From REEP01 sp964517265 (GTDB lineage: Bacteria > Pseudomonadota > Alphaproteobacteria > Rhodospirillales > Defluviicoccaceae), in assembly GCA_964517265.1 (NCBI GenBank), contig CAZFBS010000001.1, positions 186,001 through 250,000 of the forward strand: a stretch of 64,000 nucleotides of DNA, given 5' to 3'. Under the pieces are notes generated by a model. It saw only the letters and a program-made list of their open reading frames with translations. It made no database searches and was not told the origin of the DNA. Below, in pieces: positions 16,120 to 24,219 of this stretch. A program made the position numbers and the translations under genes. Positions within the stretch are counted from its first letter, which is position 1; each line of letters starts with the position of its first letter.

Positions 16120-17469
16120 ATGCGCTATCAATCGCAACGTATCGCTTATTGGTATTTCATCTGCGCCCTGTCTCTCTTCACCGTGCAAGTTATCTTCGGC
16201 ACGCTGGCCGGCACGGTTTACGTGCTGCCCAATTTCCTCGCCGAGATCGTTCCCTTTCACATTCTGAGAATGATCCACACCAACGCGCTGGTTGTCTGGC
16301 TGCTGTTGGGCTTTTTCGGCGCAGCCTATTACCTTGTTCCGGACGAGGCGGAACGCGAGATCGAGAGCCCGATGCTGGCCTACATCCAGCTGGTGCTCCT
16401 GGTGGTCGGCGCGCTGGCGTCCGTCGTCGGCTATCTTTTCGGGATTCATGAGGGCCGCGAGTTCCTTGAGCAGCCGCTGTGGGTCAAGCTCGCCATCGTC
16501 GTCGTGGCGCTGATTTTTCTCTACAATATTTCGATGACCGTCCTGAGAGGACGCCGCACGGCGATCACAGCTGTCCTACTGCTGGGCATGTGGGGTATCG
16601 CCTTGTTCTGGCTGTTCGCGATTTACAACCCCATCAATCTTTCTCTCGACAAGATGTACTGGTGGTATGTTGTCCACATCTGGGTGGAGGGCGTGTGGGA
16701 ACTGGTAATGGCGTCCATCCTCGCCTTCCTCGTCATCAAGATGACCGGGGTTGATCGCGAGGTGATCGAAAAGTGGCTGTATGCCATCGTCGGCCTTGCC
16801 TTGTTCTCGGGTCTCCTCGGCACCGGGCATCATTATTTCTGGATCGGGACGCCCGGCTATTGGCAGTGGATCGGCAGTATTTTTGGCGTCTTAGAGGTCG
16901 CCCCCTTCTTCGCCATGGTCGTCTTCGCCTTCACGATGGTCTGGCGAGGACGGCGCGATCATCCCAACAAGGCGGCGATGCTGTGGACCTTGGGTTGCAC
17001 GGTGGGCGCATTCTTCGGCGCTGGGGTCTGGGGATTCATGCATACCATCGCGCCGGTGAACTACTACAGCCACGGCACCCAGGTCACCGCGGCGCACGGG
17101 CATCTGGCTTTCTTCGGGGCCTACGTGATGCTCAATCTCGCGATCATGACCTACGCAATGCCCTACCTGCGCAACCGGCAGCCCTACAATCAGGTGCTGA
17201 ACATGTGGAGCTTCTGGATCATGACCTCGGCGATGGCGTTCATGACGTTCACGCTAACCTTTGGTGGTGTTGTGCAAGTCCATCTGCAGCGGGTCATGGG
17301 AATGTACTACATGGAAGTGCAGGATCAGCTCGTGCTCTTCTACTGGATGCGGCTGGGTGCCGGCTTGTTCGTCGTCTTGTCGGTCATCTTGTTCCTCTAC
17401 GCGATCCTGGGGCCTGCCCGTGAAGAGAGGCCTGCGCACATGGCCGCCGCGCCGGGGGCGGCCGAATAA
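16120..17469 (+). CDS. norB: nitric oxide reductase large subunit, cytochrome b
   Basis: 449 residues with about 12 membrane helices, the cNOR haem-copper-oxidase-like catalytic subunit that holds haem b, haem b3 and the non-haem iron. Helix II region IHTNALVVWLLLGFFGAAYY carries a haem histidine. HIWVEGVWELVMASILAFL supplies the conserved metal-site His and Glu, and LGTGHHYFWIGTP the His pair, as in NorB. It lacks the quinol-oxidising N-terminal extension of qNOR, consistent with norC just upstream. Confidence 0.98.
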   Translation: MRYQSQRIAYWYFICALSLFTVQVIFGTLAGTVYVLPNFLAEIVPFHILRMIHTNALVVWLLLGFFGAAYYLVPDEAEREIESPMLAYIQLVLLVVGALASVVGYLFGIHEGREFLEQPLWVKLAIVVVALIFLYNISMTVLRGRRTAITAVLLLGMWGIALFWLFAIYNPINLSLDKMYWWYVVHIWVEGVWELVMASILAFLVIKMTGVDREVIEKWLYAIVGLALFSGLLGTGHHYFWIGTPGYWQWIGSIFGVLEVAPFFAMVVFAFTMVWRGRRDHPNKAAMLWTLGCTVGAFFGAGVWGFMHTIAPVNYYSHGTQVTAAHGHLAFFGAYVMLNLAIMTYAMPYLRNRQPYNQVLNMWSFWIMTSAMAFMTFTLTFGGVVQVHLQRVMGMYYMEVQDQLVLFYWMRLGAGLFVVLSVILFLYAILGPAREERPAHMAAAPGAAE

Positions 17470-17521
17470 TGGTCCGGTGCTCGCGATGGTTCCGAAAACG
17501 ATGTTCCGGGAACTGCGAGGC

Positions 17522-18340
17522 ATGAACGGGCTTGGCTCTCGTAAAGCAATCGCGGCGGACTCGCATGACCTGCCGTTCTACAAGCCGACCGGCGATGAGT
17601 GCGCGATCTTCGAGCACGCGTTCCGCAATCGGCTGCCGCTCCTGCTGAAAGGGCCAACGGGCTGTGGCAAGACGCGGTTCGTGACGCATATGGCCGCCCG
17701 GCTGGGGCGGCCGCTTCACACCGTCTCCTGCCACGACGATCTGACATCGGCGGATCTGACCGGGCGGTATCTTCTCAAAGGCGGCGACACGGTCTGGGTC
17801 GACGGGCCGCTCACCCGGGCGGTCCGGGAGGGCGGTATCTGCTATCTCGACGAGGTGGTGGAAGCGCGCAAGGATGTCACCGTGGTGATCCACCCGCTCA
17901 CCGACGATCGTCGTATCCTGCCCTTGGATCGGACGGGGGAACTCCTGGTGGCTCCCTCCGGCTTCATGCTGGTGGTCTCGTACAATCCGGGCTACCAGAG
18001 CGTCCTGAAAAGCCTGAAGCCGAGCACCCGTCAGCGCTTTCTCGCGATCGACTTTGATTTTCCCGCGCCCGATGACGAGGTTGCCATCCTGGAGCGGGAA
18101 AGTGGTCTGGCGCGCGAGCGGTGTGTTCCGCTCGTCCGCCTCGCCAACGCTCTGCGCGATTTGAAAGGGCAGGATCTCGAAGAAGGGGTCTCGACCCGCC
18201 TGCTGGTGTATTGCGCGTGCCTCATTGTCAATGGCGTTGGCCTCGACCGGGCGATCCGATGCGCGATCATCGAGCCGCTGACGGACGAGCCCGATGTCAA
18301 AGAGGCGCTGGTGCGGGTTGCCGAGATCACTCTCGGATAG
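17522..18340 (+). CDS. norQ: NorQ, MoxR-type AAA+ ATPase for NOR activation
   Basis: 272 residues from ATG 17522, preceded by GCGAGG; an ATG at 17486 would give 284 residues and cannot be excluded. Walker A is GPTGCGKT (residues 44-51) and Walker B is ICYLDEV; SYNPGYQ and STRQRF correspond to sensor and arginine-finger regions. NorQ works with NorD to insert the non-haem iron and activate NorCB. It starts about 50 bp after norB, and norD follows after 12 bp. Confidence 0.95.
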   Translation: MNGLGSRKAIAADSHDLPFYKPTGDECAIFEHAFRNRLPLLLKGPTGCGKTRFVTHMAARLGRPLHTVSCHDDLTSADLTGRYLLKGGDTVWVDGPLTRAVREGGICYLDEVVEARKDVTVVIHPLTDDRRILPLDRTGELLVAPSGFMLVVSYNPGYQSVLKSLKPSTRQRFLAIDFDFPAPDDEVAILERESGLARERCVPLVRLANALRDLKGQDLEEGVSTRLLVYCACLIVNGVGLDRAIRCAIIEPLTDEPDVKEALVRVAEITLG

Positions 18341-18352
18341 AAGGAGATCGCC

Positions 18353-20260
18353 TTGTTCGAGCCCGAGGAGAGGATCGGCGAACAATGGCACCGCTTGGTC
18401 GGCAACGCGTCCAGCTATCCTCGACATCCGGAGGCGGCGGTCGCGCTGGATGCGGTGCGCGGGCGGCTCGCGGTGATGTTTCGCGCTCTCGGCGGGGAGA
18501 AAGGCGTGCGGATCGCGGCCGGTGGTCCCTCGTCCTCCTCCCACCGGCTTACCTTACGTCAACGGCTCGGGCTCGGCGCCGAGCGGGTCGATCGTCCGGT
18601 TCTCGACGGAGCCACCTTGCAGCTTCCGCCTGTTTTCGACCTGTTTCCCGAGCAGGCTGACAATCACGCTTTGTATGACTGGTTGACGGCCTATTTTGCC
18701 TGTGCGGGCGAGCCGTCGTCTGCGATTGACGACCCCTTGAGGGCGGATGTGGATCGTCTGCGGCGGGCGGCCGCGACAACGGCGCGGGTGCTTGAGCGAT
18801 GGCCCGGATTGCGGCCGCTGCATCGGCGGCTCTGTGACGGGGTGCTGGCCGCCCGACCACGCCGCCGGCTGCCAAATGATGAGGCTGCCGTCGAGGAGGC
18901 TGTCCTCGCGTTGCTTGGCGCCTTTGCGCCGGGTGGCGAGCCGGAGCGAAGCGCGGCGCTGCTCGATCCGGCGGTGCCGCTCGACACCTTCCGCTGCCCG
19001 CGGCGGTACCGTCCGTTCCTCCCTGTTCCGATGTGGGGCGACGTGGTCGAAAGTCAGCCCGATGCACAGCGCCACGTTGATGAGCAGCCCGGTGCGGACG
19101 GCGGCGCCGGAGACGAAAAGCGCCGGCGTGCCAAGCGCCGCAGCAGCGATCAAGCGGAGCGCGATGATCCGTTGATCCTCAATCGCTTCGAAAAGATCAT
19201 CGGCCTCGCCGAGATGATCAATTTGAATCGTTCGGTCGAGGATGACGATGCCGACGCTGCTCGCAAAGCCGCCGATGACCTCGACGAGATCACGGTGGGG
19301 CACCACGAACGGAAGGCGGCAACCCGTTTGAAGCTGGAGCTTGACCTGGCGCCCGAGGCGGCCGAAACGACTCCTCTCGCAGAGACCTGCACATATCCGG
19401 AGTGGGATTACAAGCGTCGCGCCTACCATCCGGACCACTGCCGCGTGATCGCGGAGCAGGCGGCGCTGGAGGGAGAGGATTGGCAGCCGGATGAGGCGAC
19501 CCGACGTCGTGTTCGCCGCGTTCGTCGCCAGTTCGAAGCATTGCGCCCGAGACGCGAGGTTCTGGTAGCGCAGCCGGACGGAGACGAATTGGATCTCTCC
19601 GCCTTGGTACGCTCCACTGCGGATCGCTGCGCCGGGGGTGCCGGCAGCGACTGCGTCTATACCACCGCGCGGACGATGGCTCGCGACCTCAGCGTTGCGG
19701 TGCTGATCGATGTCTCGCTCTCGACCGACAGTTGGGTTGAAGACCGGCGCGTGCTCGACGTCGAGAAGGAGGCGCTTCTGGCCTTGAGCGGCGGGCTCTC
19801 GGCCTGCGGTGACGAGCATGGCATTTTCACCTTCACCTCGCAGCGCCGCAAGGCGGTCTGGGTCCGTACGGTGAAGGAATTCGACGAACAGGTCGATGGG
19901 CGGACGCTTCGCCGGATTCAAGCGCTTCGGCCCGGGCACTATACGCGGATGGGTGCGGCGGTGCGGCACGTGACGAAACGATTGGAGAAAAGGCCGCAGC
20001 GTCACCGCCTGCTCCTCATTCTCACCGACGGGAAACCCAACGACAGCGACCATTACGAGGGGCGATTTGCGATCGAAGATACGCGGATGGCGATCCGCGA
20101 GGCACAGCGCGCGGGCATCAAGGTCTTCGGCATTACCGTCGACCGCAGTGCGCGCGATTACTTCCCCTACGTTTTCGGGCCGGCGGCATATAGCATCTTC
20201 CCCCACATCTCCCGCTTGCCCGTTGCCTTGCCTGCGATCTACCGGCAGCTCACATCGTGA
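18353..20260 (+). CDS. norD: NorD, von Willebrand A-domain NOR activation protein
   Basis: 635 residues from a TTG start with AAGGAG at 18341-18346, six bases upstream. The C-terminal third is a von Willebrand factor A domain with a MIDAS motif, DVSLST, Asp at about residue 453, followed by the conserved LILTDGKPND. The N-terminal two thirds are charged and helical. NorD is the metal-ion-binding partner of the NorQ ATPase. No norE or norF is seen nearby, so this is a minimal norCBQD set. Confidence 0.95.
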   Translation: MFEPEERIGEQWHRLVGNASSYPRHPEAAVALDAVRGRLAVMFRALGGEKGVRIAAGGPSSSSHRLTLRQRLGLGAERVDRPVLDGATLQLPPVFDLFPEQADNHALYDWLTAYFACAGEPSSAIDDPLRADVDRLRRAAATTARVLERWPGLRPLHRRLCDGVLAARPRRRLPNDEAAVEEAVLALLGAFAPGGEPERSAALLDPAVPLDTFRCPRRYRPFLPVPMWGDVVESQPDAQRHVDEQPGADGGAGDEKRRRAKRRSSDQAERDDPLILNRFEKIIGLAEMINLNRSVEDDDADAARKAADDLDEITVGHHERKAATRLKLELDLAPEAAETTPLAETCTYPEWDYKRRAYHPDHCRVIAEQAALEGEDWQPDEATRRRVRRVRRQFEALRPRREVLVAQPDGDELDLSALVRSTADRCAGGAGSDCVYTTARTMARDLSVAVLIDVSLSTDSWVEDRRVLDVEKEALLALSGGLSACGDEHGIFTFTSQRRKAVWVRTVKEFDEQVDGRTLRRIQALRPGHYTRMGAAVRHVTKRLEKRPQRHRLLLILTDGKPNDSDHYEGRFAIEDTRMAIREAQRAGIKVFGITVDRSARDYFPYVFGPAAYSIFPHISRLPVALPAIYRQLTS

Positions 20261-20348
20261 GGGCGGGGGTCCAGATCATCATCAGATTGCCATCGTCCTA
20301 TCAGGGGAAGATCGGCCCGTTTCAGCCAGTATCAAAAAGGAGGAGGAA

Positions 20349-20945
20349 ATGATGAAGAAATCGCTTGTCCTCGCAGCCTGCATCCTGCCGCTGCTTGCCG
20401 ATACCGCCGCAGGCCAAGCGAATATCGTTCCGGATCCGCTGCCCCGGTTGCCTCCGCAACCGGGACAGGGACTCCCGATCGATGACGTTCGTTTCCTCCA
20501 GCAAGCGAGTGGGTACAGCACGACTCAGATGGAAGTCGGTGAGTTGGCGGAGGAAAAAGCGTCGGACCAACGTATCAAACAGTTCGCAAGCCAAATGGCG
20601 GCTGATCACAAACAAATCAAACAGGAACTGACGGAACTTGCTCAACAACGTGACATCAAGGTAACGGCAGCGGCGCCCGCCGAGGGATCGGCAGCGGCGA
20701 TCGACCGCCTGCAGGGGCTGTCAGGCGAAGACTTCGACCGGACTTTTCTTGATGTGCAACTGAAGCACGGCAAGCAACTGGTCGATCTGTACCAAGCGCA
20801 AGCGTCGGCCAGCCCCGATACCGGGCTTGCCAGCTTTGCGATCACCACCCTTGTGGAACTGCAACAGCATTTTGACAAGGCGCAAGAACTGGGCGACGAC
20901 TATGGCTTGAGCGTCGAAACGGTCGATCAGCCACCCCAGTACTGA
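20349..20945 (+). CDS. DUF4142 family exported protein
   Basis: 198 residues. Signal peptide at residues 1-22 (MMKKSLVLAACILPLLADTAAGQ), a Pro-rich linker, then a helical DUF4142 domain with FLQQASGYSTTQMEVGELAEEKASDQRIKQFA and MAADHKQIKQELTELA, a ferritin/hemerythrin-like four-helix fold of unknown function. The two adjacent ATG codons at 20349 and 20352 share the strong AAGGAGGAGG just before them. It follows norD by about 90 bp but probably belongs to the stress stretch that comes next; no stress promoter was identified immediately upstream. Confidence 0.85.
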   Translation: MMKKSLVLAACILPLLADTAAGQANIVPDPLPRLPPQPGQGLPIDDVRFLQQASGYSTTQMEVGELAEEKASDQRIKQFASQMAADHKQIKQELTELAQQRDIKVTAAAPAEGSAAAIDRLQGLSGEDFDRTFLDVQLKHGKQLVDLYQAQASASPDTGLASFAITTLVELQQHFDKAQELGDDYGLSVETVDQPPQY

Positions 20946-21247
20946 TAGAAAAATGACTGGCAGAAGAAGTGTTGACGGCAGAAGGCGTCGCTATCTCGCC
21001 GACCACCACGGTTTGCGGTGAATGAAAGAACTATCATCGCTGCAGGCGAAGGTCGGCGATACCCGGCCCCTTTGCCGGACTTCAGATCCACAGCCTCAGT
21101 GGCGGGCGAATGCTCTCTCACTTTCTCTCTGGCAGACTGCTTGTGCAACACGGCGTTGACCGGCCAACCGCCCAATTCCGGAGCGGATTTCCTTTGCCAG
21201 GGTGGTGCCGTCGCCCGCTGCCGCGATCAATTTAATCTGACGGGTCG
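20946..21247. other. intergenic gap, no gene seen
   Basis: About 300 bp between the DUF4142 gene and the EcfG-like promoter at 21248. Short reading frames exist on both strands but lack ribosome binding sites and family resemblance. No hairpin with a T-run was noticed. Confidence 0.4.
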
Positions 21248-21273
21248 GGAACCGTCAGTGCGGCTGGAGTGTT
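21248..21273 (+). promoter_or_regulatory. EcfG-type general stress promoter (one mismatch)
   Basis: GGAAC at 21248-21252, 17 bases, then TGTT at 21270-21273. The consensus for the alphaproteobacterial general-stress sigma EcfG is GGAAC-N16/17-CGTT, so one of nine bases differs. The site points toward the short disordered-protein genes at about 21321-21728. Confidence 0.5.
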
Positions 21274-21350
21274 GAACAACGGACAAAAGACAGGCCACTC
21301 CCATTCTGAGGAAGGGAGAAGTCACGTCGAAGTCCAGCCATCTACCGTCC

Positions 21351-21521
21351 GTGCCACCGGCCAATCGCAGCAACAAGGGACCGGGGGGAGCGTCTCGAGC
21401 GGATGCTTCCACAGGTTCGGCGGCAGGCAAAGGAGCTTCCTCCAGAAACGTAGCTGAGCAGGACCGCCAAGGCAACGTTCAGCAAAACACGACGAATCAG
21501 GGCTACCAGCAGGATCGCTGA
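21351..21521 (+). CDS. short disordered protein ending in QNTTNQGYQQDR
   Basis: The frame ending at TGA 21519-21521 encodes a polar, Gly/Ser/Asn/Gln-rich protein whose end QGNVQQNTTNQGYQQDR resembles a family of small hydrophilic proteins known to me from Rhizobiales and relatives. No ATG, GTG or TTG lies near the purine-rich GAAGGGAG at 21311-21318; the codons just after it are GTC (21321) and ACG (21324). The first standard start in frame is the GTG at 21351 given here (56 residues). The true start could be upstream with a non-standard or mutated codon. It stands three bases before the next gene. Confidence 0.45.
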   Translation: MPPANRSNKGPGGASRADASTGSAAGKGASSRNVAEQDRQGNVQQNTTNQGYQQDR

Positions 21522-21524
21522 GCC

Positions 21525-21728
21525 ATGTCTTCGCGAAACATGAACGAGCGGCCGGATCGCTCGCGTGGCGGCCCCGGCAGCAGCCATCAGAACGCCGCCA
21601 AGCCGAACGCGCCGGTCCAAGAAGGACCGGAGCCGGGTCAGCCCACCAACTTCGATCGCAGCCGCGTGTCGGACGCCGGCGGTGAACGTGACCGCCATCA
21701 CACTCACGATCCGGCCACGAAATCGTGA
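21525..21728 (+). CDS. short disordered hydrophilic protein
   Basis: 67 residues, MSSRNMNERPDRSRGGPGSSH onward, rich in Arg, Asp, Gly, Pro and His, with no hydrophobic core. It begins three bases after the stop of the preceding short gene, which suggests coupled translation under the EcfG-like promoter at 21248. Function unknown; small disordered proteins of this sort occur among stress-induced genes. Confidence 0.5.
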   Translation: MSSRNMNERPDRSRGGPGSSHQNAAKPNAPVQEGPEPGQPTNFDRSRVSDAGGERDRHHTHDPATKS

Positions 21729-21820
21729 AGCGGGTGCCCCTGACCTGGAGCGAAAGCGTCGGTTGGTCTGCCAAGCGCGGCTGCTGAGGGCGCTAAAGAG
21801 GGGGGGGAAGCGGTTGCTGA

Positions 21821-21985
21821 GCGGACGAGCGGAAAGACGATCCCATCGCACCCCGACAGCAGGACAAGGCGGAAGGCGAGTGGGAAGATCTCGAAGGGGG
21901 CGGCTCTGACAAGAGCGGTCCCATCGTACCCCTGCAGCGGGACAAGCCGGAGGGCGAGCGCGAAGATGAGGGGAACGATCAATAA
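21821..21985 (+). pseudogene. possible coding remnant with internal repeat
   Basis: The frame open from 21821 to TAA 21983-21985 reads DDPIAPRQQDKAEGEWEDLE and then, after a Gly-rich linker, a second similar block GPIVPLQRDKPEGEREDEG. The DNA shows the same imperfect repeat (about 21838-21882 and 21914-21960). The frame has no start codon and a stop at 21818-21820, so it looks like the 3' end of a gene broken by a frameshift; a run of eight G (21800-21807) lies just upstream. The wider 489-bp gap 21729-22217 holds nothing else but the promoter at 22127. Confidence 0.3.
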
Positions 21986-22126
21986 CGCAAAACCGGACGA
22001 AAACCGCTGGTAACTCGACCGCGGCGCTTGGCCTGCAGCCCATCAATGGCTCCTGAAGCCAAACAGGCAGGGAGTGCCCGGCGCCGACCTCTCCTCCGGA
22101 CGCTGATTTTTGGATGACGAGGAAGG

Positions 22127-22152
22127 GGAACCTTCTGGTGTTGGCTCGCGTT
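22127..22152 (+). promoter_or_regulatory. EcfG-type general stress promoter (perfect consensus)
   Basis: GGAAC at 22127-22131, exactly 17 bases, then CGTT at 22149-22152, a full match to the consensus GGAAC-N16/17-CGTT. Transcription would start near 22160, about 58 bases before the ATG of the hemerythrin-like gene, with its AGGAAGGAG inside the leader. Confidence 0.65.
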
Positions 22153-22217
22153 GACTTTTTCGCCCTGTGCTCGTTGCAGGAGCAATCCAGCAGTACCGGC
22201 AGGAAGGAGCCTTCGTG

Positions 22218-22778
22218 ATGCTCGACATGCTTCGCCCGAACCGTCGCCATTTTGCAATGATCGCCGCCGGCGCCGCCAGCGCCGCACTCGCGGTGCCGTC
22301 GCTGGTAAGGCCCGTCGCCGCACAGGCGGCGTCGGAAGGCGCCGGGGACGTCTTCCAGATGTTGATTGAGGATCATCAGAAGATCAGCGAGGCCTTGCAG
22401 CAAATCAAACAAGCGGAACAGCCGGAAACCAAAATGAAGTGGCTGAAGGAACTGGACCGCATGTTGCTGATCCACGACCTTGCCGAAGGCCTCGTCGTGT
22501 ATCCCGCTTTGCGCGGGACGGGGAACTTTGAGGACGTGGCGGCCCAGCTTTACAAGGAGCACGCCGACATCAAGACCTACCTGTTCACGCTGCAAACCGT
22601 TTCACCGACGGAGGCGTTGTGGACCGACTCCGTGGCCGAGCTCGAACAGTTGATCAAGGGCCACGTGCAGCAGGAGGAGCAGGAGGCGTTTCCGGAGTAT
22701 CAACAGGCCGCCTCATCTGAATGGATCCAGGCGCTTTCCCGAATGGCCCAGCAGAAACGGGCGATGGTCGGCGAGTAG
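22218..22778 (+). CDS. exported hemerythrin-like protein
   Basis: 186 residues. The N-terminus NRRHFAMIAAGAASAALAVP resembles a twin-arginine signal. The remainder is a four-helix hemerythrin-like (HHE) domain with likely metal ligands His53 (EDHQKI), His86 and Glu90 (IHDLAEG), His115 (KEHADI) and His149 with Glu153/154 (HVQQEE). Such a di-iron site could bind O2 or NO, or act in redox/iron stress. AGGAAGGAG at 22201-22209 lies eight bases before the ATG; a GTG three bases earlier is possible. Its promoter at 22127 implies general stress control. Confidence 0.85.
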   Translation: MLDMLRPNRRHFAMIAAGAASAALAVPSLVRPVAAQAASEGAGDVFQMLIEDHQKISEALQQIKQAEQPETKMKWLKELDRMLLIHDLAEGLVVYPALRGTGNFEDVAAQLYKEHADIKTYLFTLQTVSPTEALWTDSVAELEQLIKGHVQQEEQEAFPEYQQAASSEWIQALSRMAQQKRAMVGE

Positions 22779-22812
22779 CGCGGCTGGACAGCGCGAGGCG
22801 CCCACCTTCTCC

Positions 22813-22830
22813 CGGGGCATTGAAGCCCCG
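22813..22830 (+). terminator. hairpin after the hemerythrin-like gene
   Basis: CGGGGC, six-base loop, GCCCCG, starting 34 bp after the stop codon. No T-run follows, so it is a weak candidate. The remaining gap up to the GapR-like gene shows no other feature. Confidence 0.35.
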
Positions 22831-23050
22831 AGAGTGCAAGTGCATCATCGGCTTCGACAGGGAGCCATGCCCGCCTGAGTGCTCGCTCCTCTGTTTTGGT
22901 GTCGTCGGGAACGTGGGCAGCGGCGATGCGGGCGGTGCCGTTGCACGTTCGTTCACGTTATCCCCATGATTCACCATTGGCGGCGTTCTCAATGTCTGTC
23001 AGACGGTCATCTCGAAGTGAGAGCCGAAGACCGCCAGGGAGAACCAGAGG

Positions 23051-23425
23051 ATGATGATTGGCCGCAACACCGCAGCGGGCGAGAAGCTGATTGCCTATGC
23101 CGACAGAATTGAGCGCCTTCTGGATGAAATCGATGGGCTGAAGCAGGATCTGAAAGACCTGAAGGCGGAGGCCAAAGGGGAAGGTTTCAACGTTCAGGCG
23201 CTGACCAAGCTGGTGACGATCCGCCGCAACAAAGGCCGCGCCGACTCGGAAGCCGAATTCCTGAATGATCTGGTGCTTTATGCCCATGCCACCGGGACGC
23301 CGCTCGACGTCGCGTTTTCGATGGTCGAGCGGGACGATGGTGCGGGCGCTCAGTCTGCCCAGAGGAATGAGCGCGAGACGGACCCTGCCGCGCCCTTCAA
23401 GGAAGTTCCCGCCGAAGCCGATTGA
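23051..23425 (+). CDS. GapR/DUF2312 family DNA-binding protein
   Basis: 124 residues. The N-terminal 80 residues (GEKLIAYADRIERLLDEIDGLKQDLKDLKAEAKGEGFNVQAL and TIRRNK) match the GapR family, a nucleoid-associated protein that senses overtwisted DNA in Caulobacter. A C-terminal extension of about 40 residues is polar and unlike classical GapR of about 90 residues, so it may be a paralogue with a different role. AGGGAG stands nine bases before the ATG. The protease gene downstream begins 30 bp later. Confidence 0.85.
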   Translation: MMIGRNTAAGEKLIAYADRIERLLDEIDGLKQDLKDLKAEAKGEGFNVQALTKLVTIRRNKGRADSEAEFLNDLVLYAHATGTPLDVAFSMVERDDGAGAQSAQRNERETDPAAPFKEVPAEAD

Positions 23426-23455
23426 TCAGGCCGCCCGAGCCGATCGCCTGCGCCG

Positions 23456-24175
23456 ATGCTGTGTACGGCGGCAAAAGTCGTGCTGGGGGTGGCGATCGGC
23501 CTGCTTGTCCACGCCGGCCCCGTCCTCGATAAGCTGGGTTTGCCCCGGCAGGACATCGCCGCCACCCTTGCCAGAGCGCTTGCCTTCAACCGAGGAACGG
23601 GATTTTTTGTCAACGCCCGTGGCGATTTCATTTCGGCATTGCACGTGATCGAGCGCTGCCCGCGACCGGCGTTGCAAACGCCGGAAGGGTTTGTCGCCGG
23701 CACGCTGATTGCGAGTTCTCAACAACTGGACCTTGCCGTGGTCGCCACCGGCCATGCGGTCAGTGCGTTTGCGCGGTTTCCGGATTACTTATCGCAGTGG
23801 CTGCTGGAGCCGGTCGTGATCGGCCGCTATCGGGCGTGCGGAGGGCCGCAGTCCTGGAGCATCACCGGAGCCACCGCCACCAGCATGCGGATGTTCGGAG
23901 AGGGCTCCATGGCTCTTGCCGCCGCCGGCCCGATCGAAGGCGGCAACAGCGGCAGCCCGATCGTTGATCGCAGTGGAGCCGTGATCGGGCTTTTGTTCGC
24001 TCGCTTGGTCCGCAGCAGCGAAACGGGGATTGGTGTCGATGCCACCACCATCGTTCGCTTCCTCAGAGCCGCCGACGTGCCTTATCGAACGGTTCCCAGC
24101 GGATTGTTCCTCAGTCCCGAAAGTTCAGGTGTTGCCGCAGCAGGCTACACGTTCCCGGTCGTCTGTCTGATCTGA
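23456..24175 (+). CDS. trypsin-like serine protease
   Basis: 239 residues. A hydrophobic N-terminus (residues about 6-24) may be a signal or anchor. The chymotrypsin-fold triad is visible as His63 (SALHVI), Asp92 (QLDLAVV) and Ser165 (GGNSGSPIV), like HtrA-type proteases but without a PDZ domain. FVNARGDFISALHV parallels the usual GxFVTxGxxxTxxHV block. The gene follows the GapR-like gene closely and converges on gcvPB. Substrate unknown. Confidence 0.8.
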   Translation: MLCTAAKVVLGVAIGLLVHAGPVLDKLGLPRQDIAATLARALAFNRGTGFFVNARGDFISALHVIERCPRPALQTPEGFVAGTLIASSQQLDLAVVATGHAVSAFARFPDYLSQWLLEPVVIGRYRACGGPQSWSITGATATSMRMFGEGSMALAAAGPIEGGNSGSPIVDRSGAVIGLLFARLVRSSETGIGVDATTIVRFLRAADVPYRTVPSGLFLSPESSGVAAAGYTFPVVCLI

Positions 24176-24219
24176 GTGGATCCTCATGTCGGCGGAAGTG
24201 GAGAGCGGTCGGAGAGGGT

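Noticed and set aside
18554..20206. Long minus-strand frame of 550 codons opposite norD
   Set aside because: Composition is that of a shadow frame; norD has the MIDAS motif and RBS.
22920..22950. EcfG promoter before the GapR-like gene (GGAACGTGGG...)
   Set aside because: No CGTT-like element occurs 16 or 17 bases after GGAAC.
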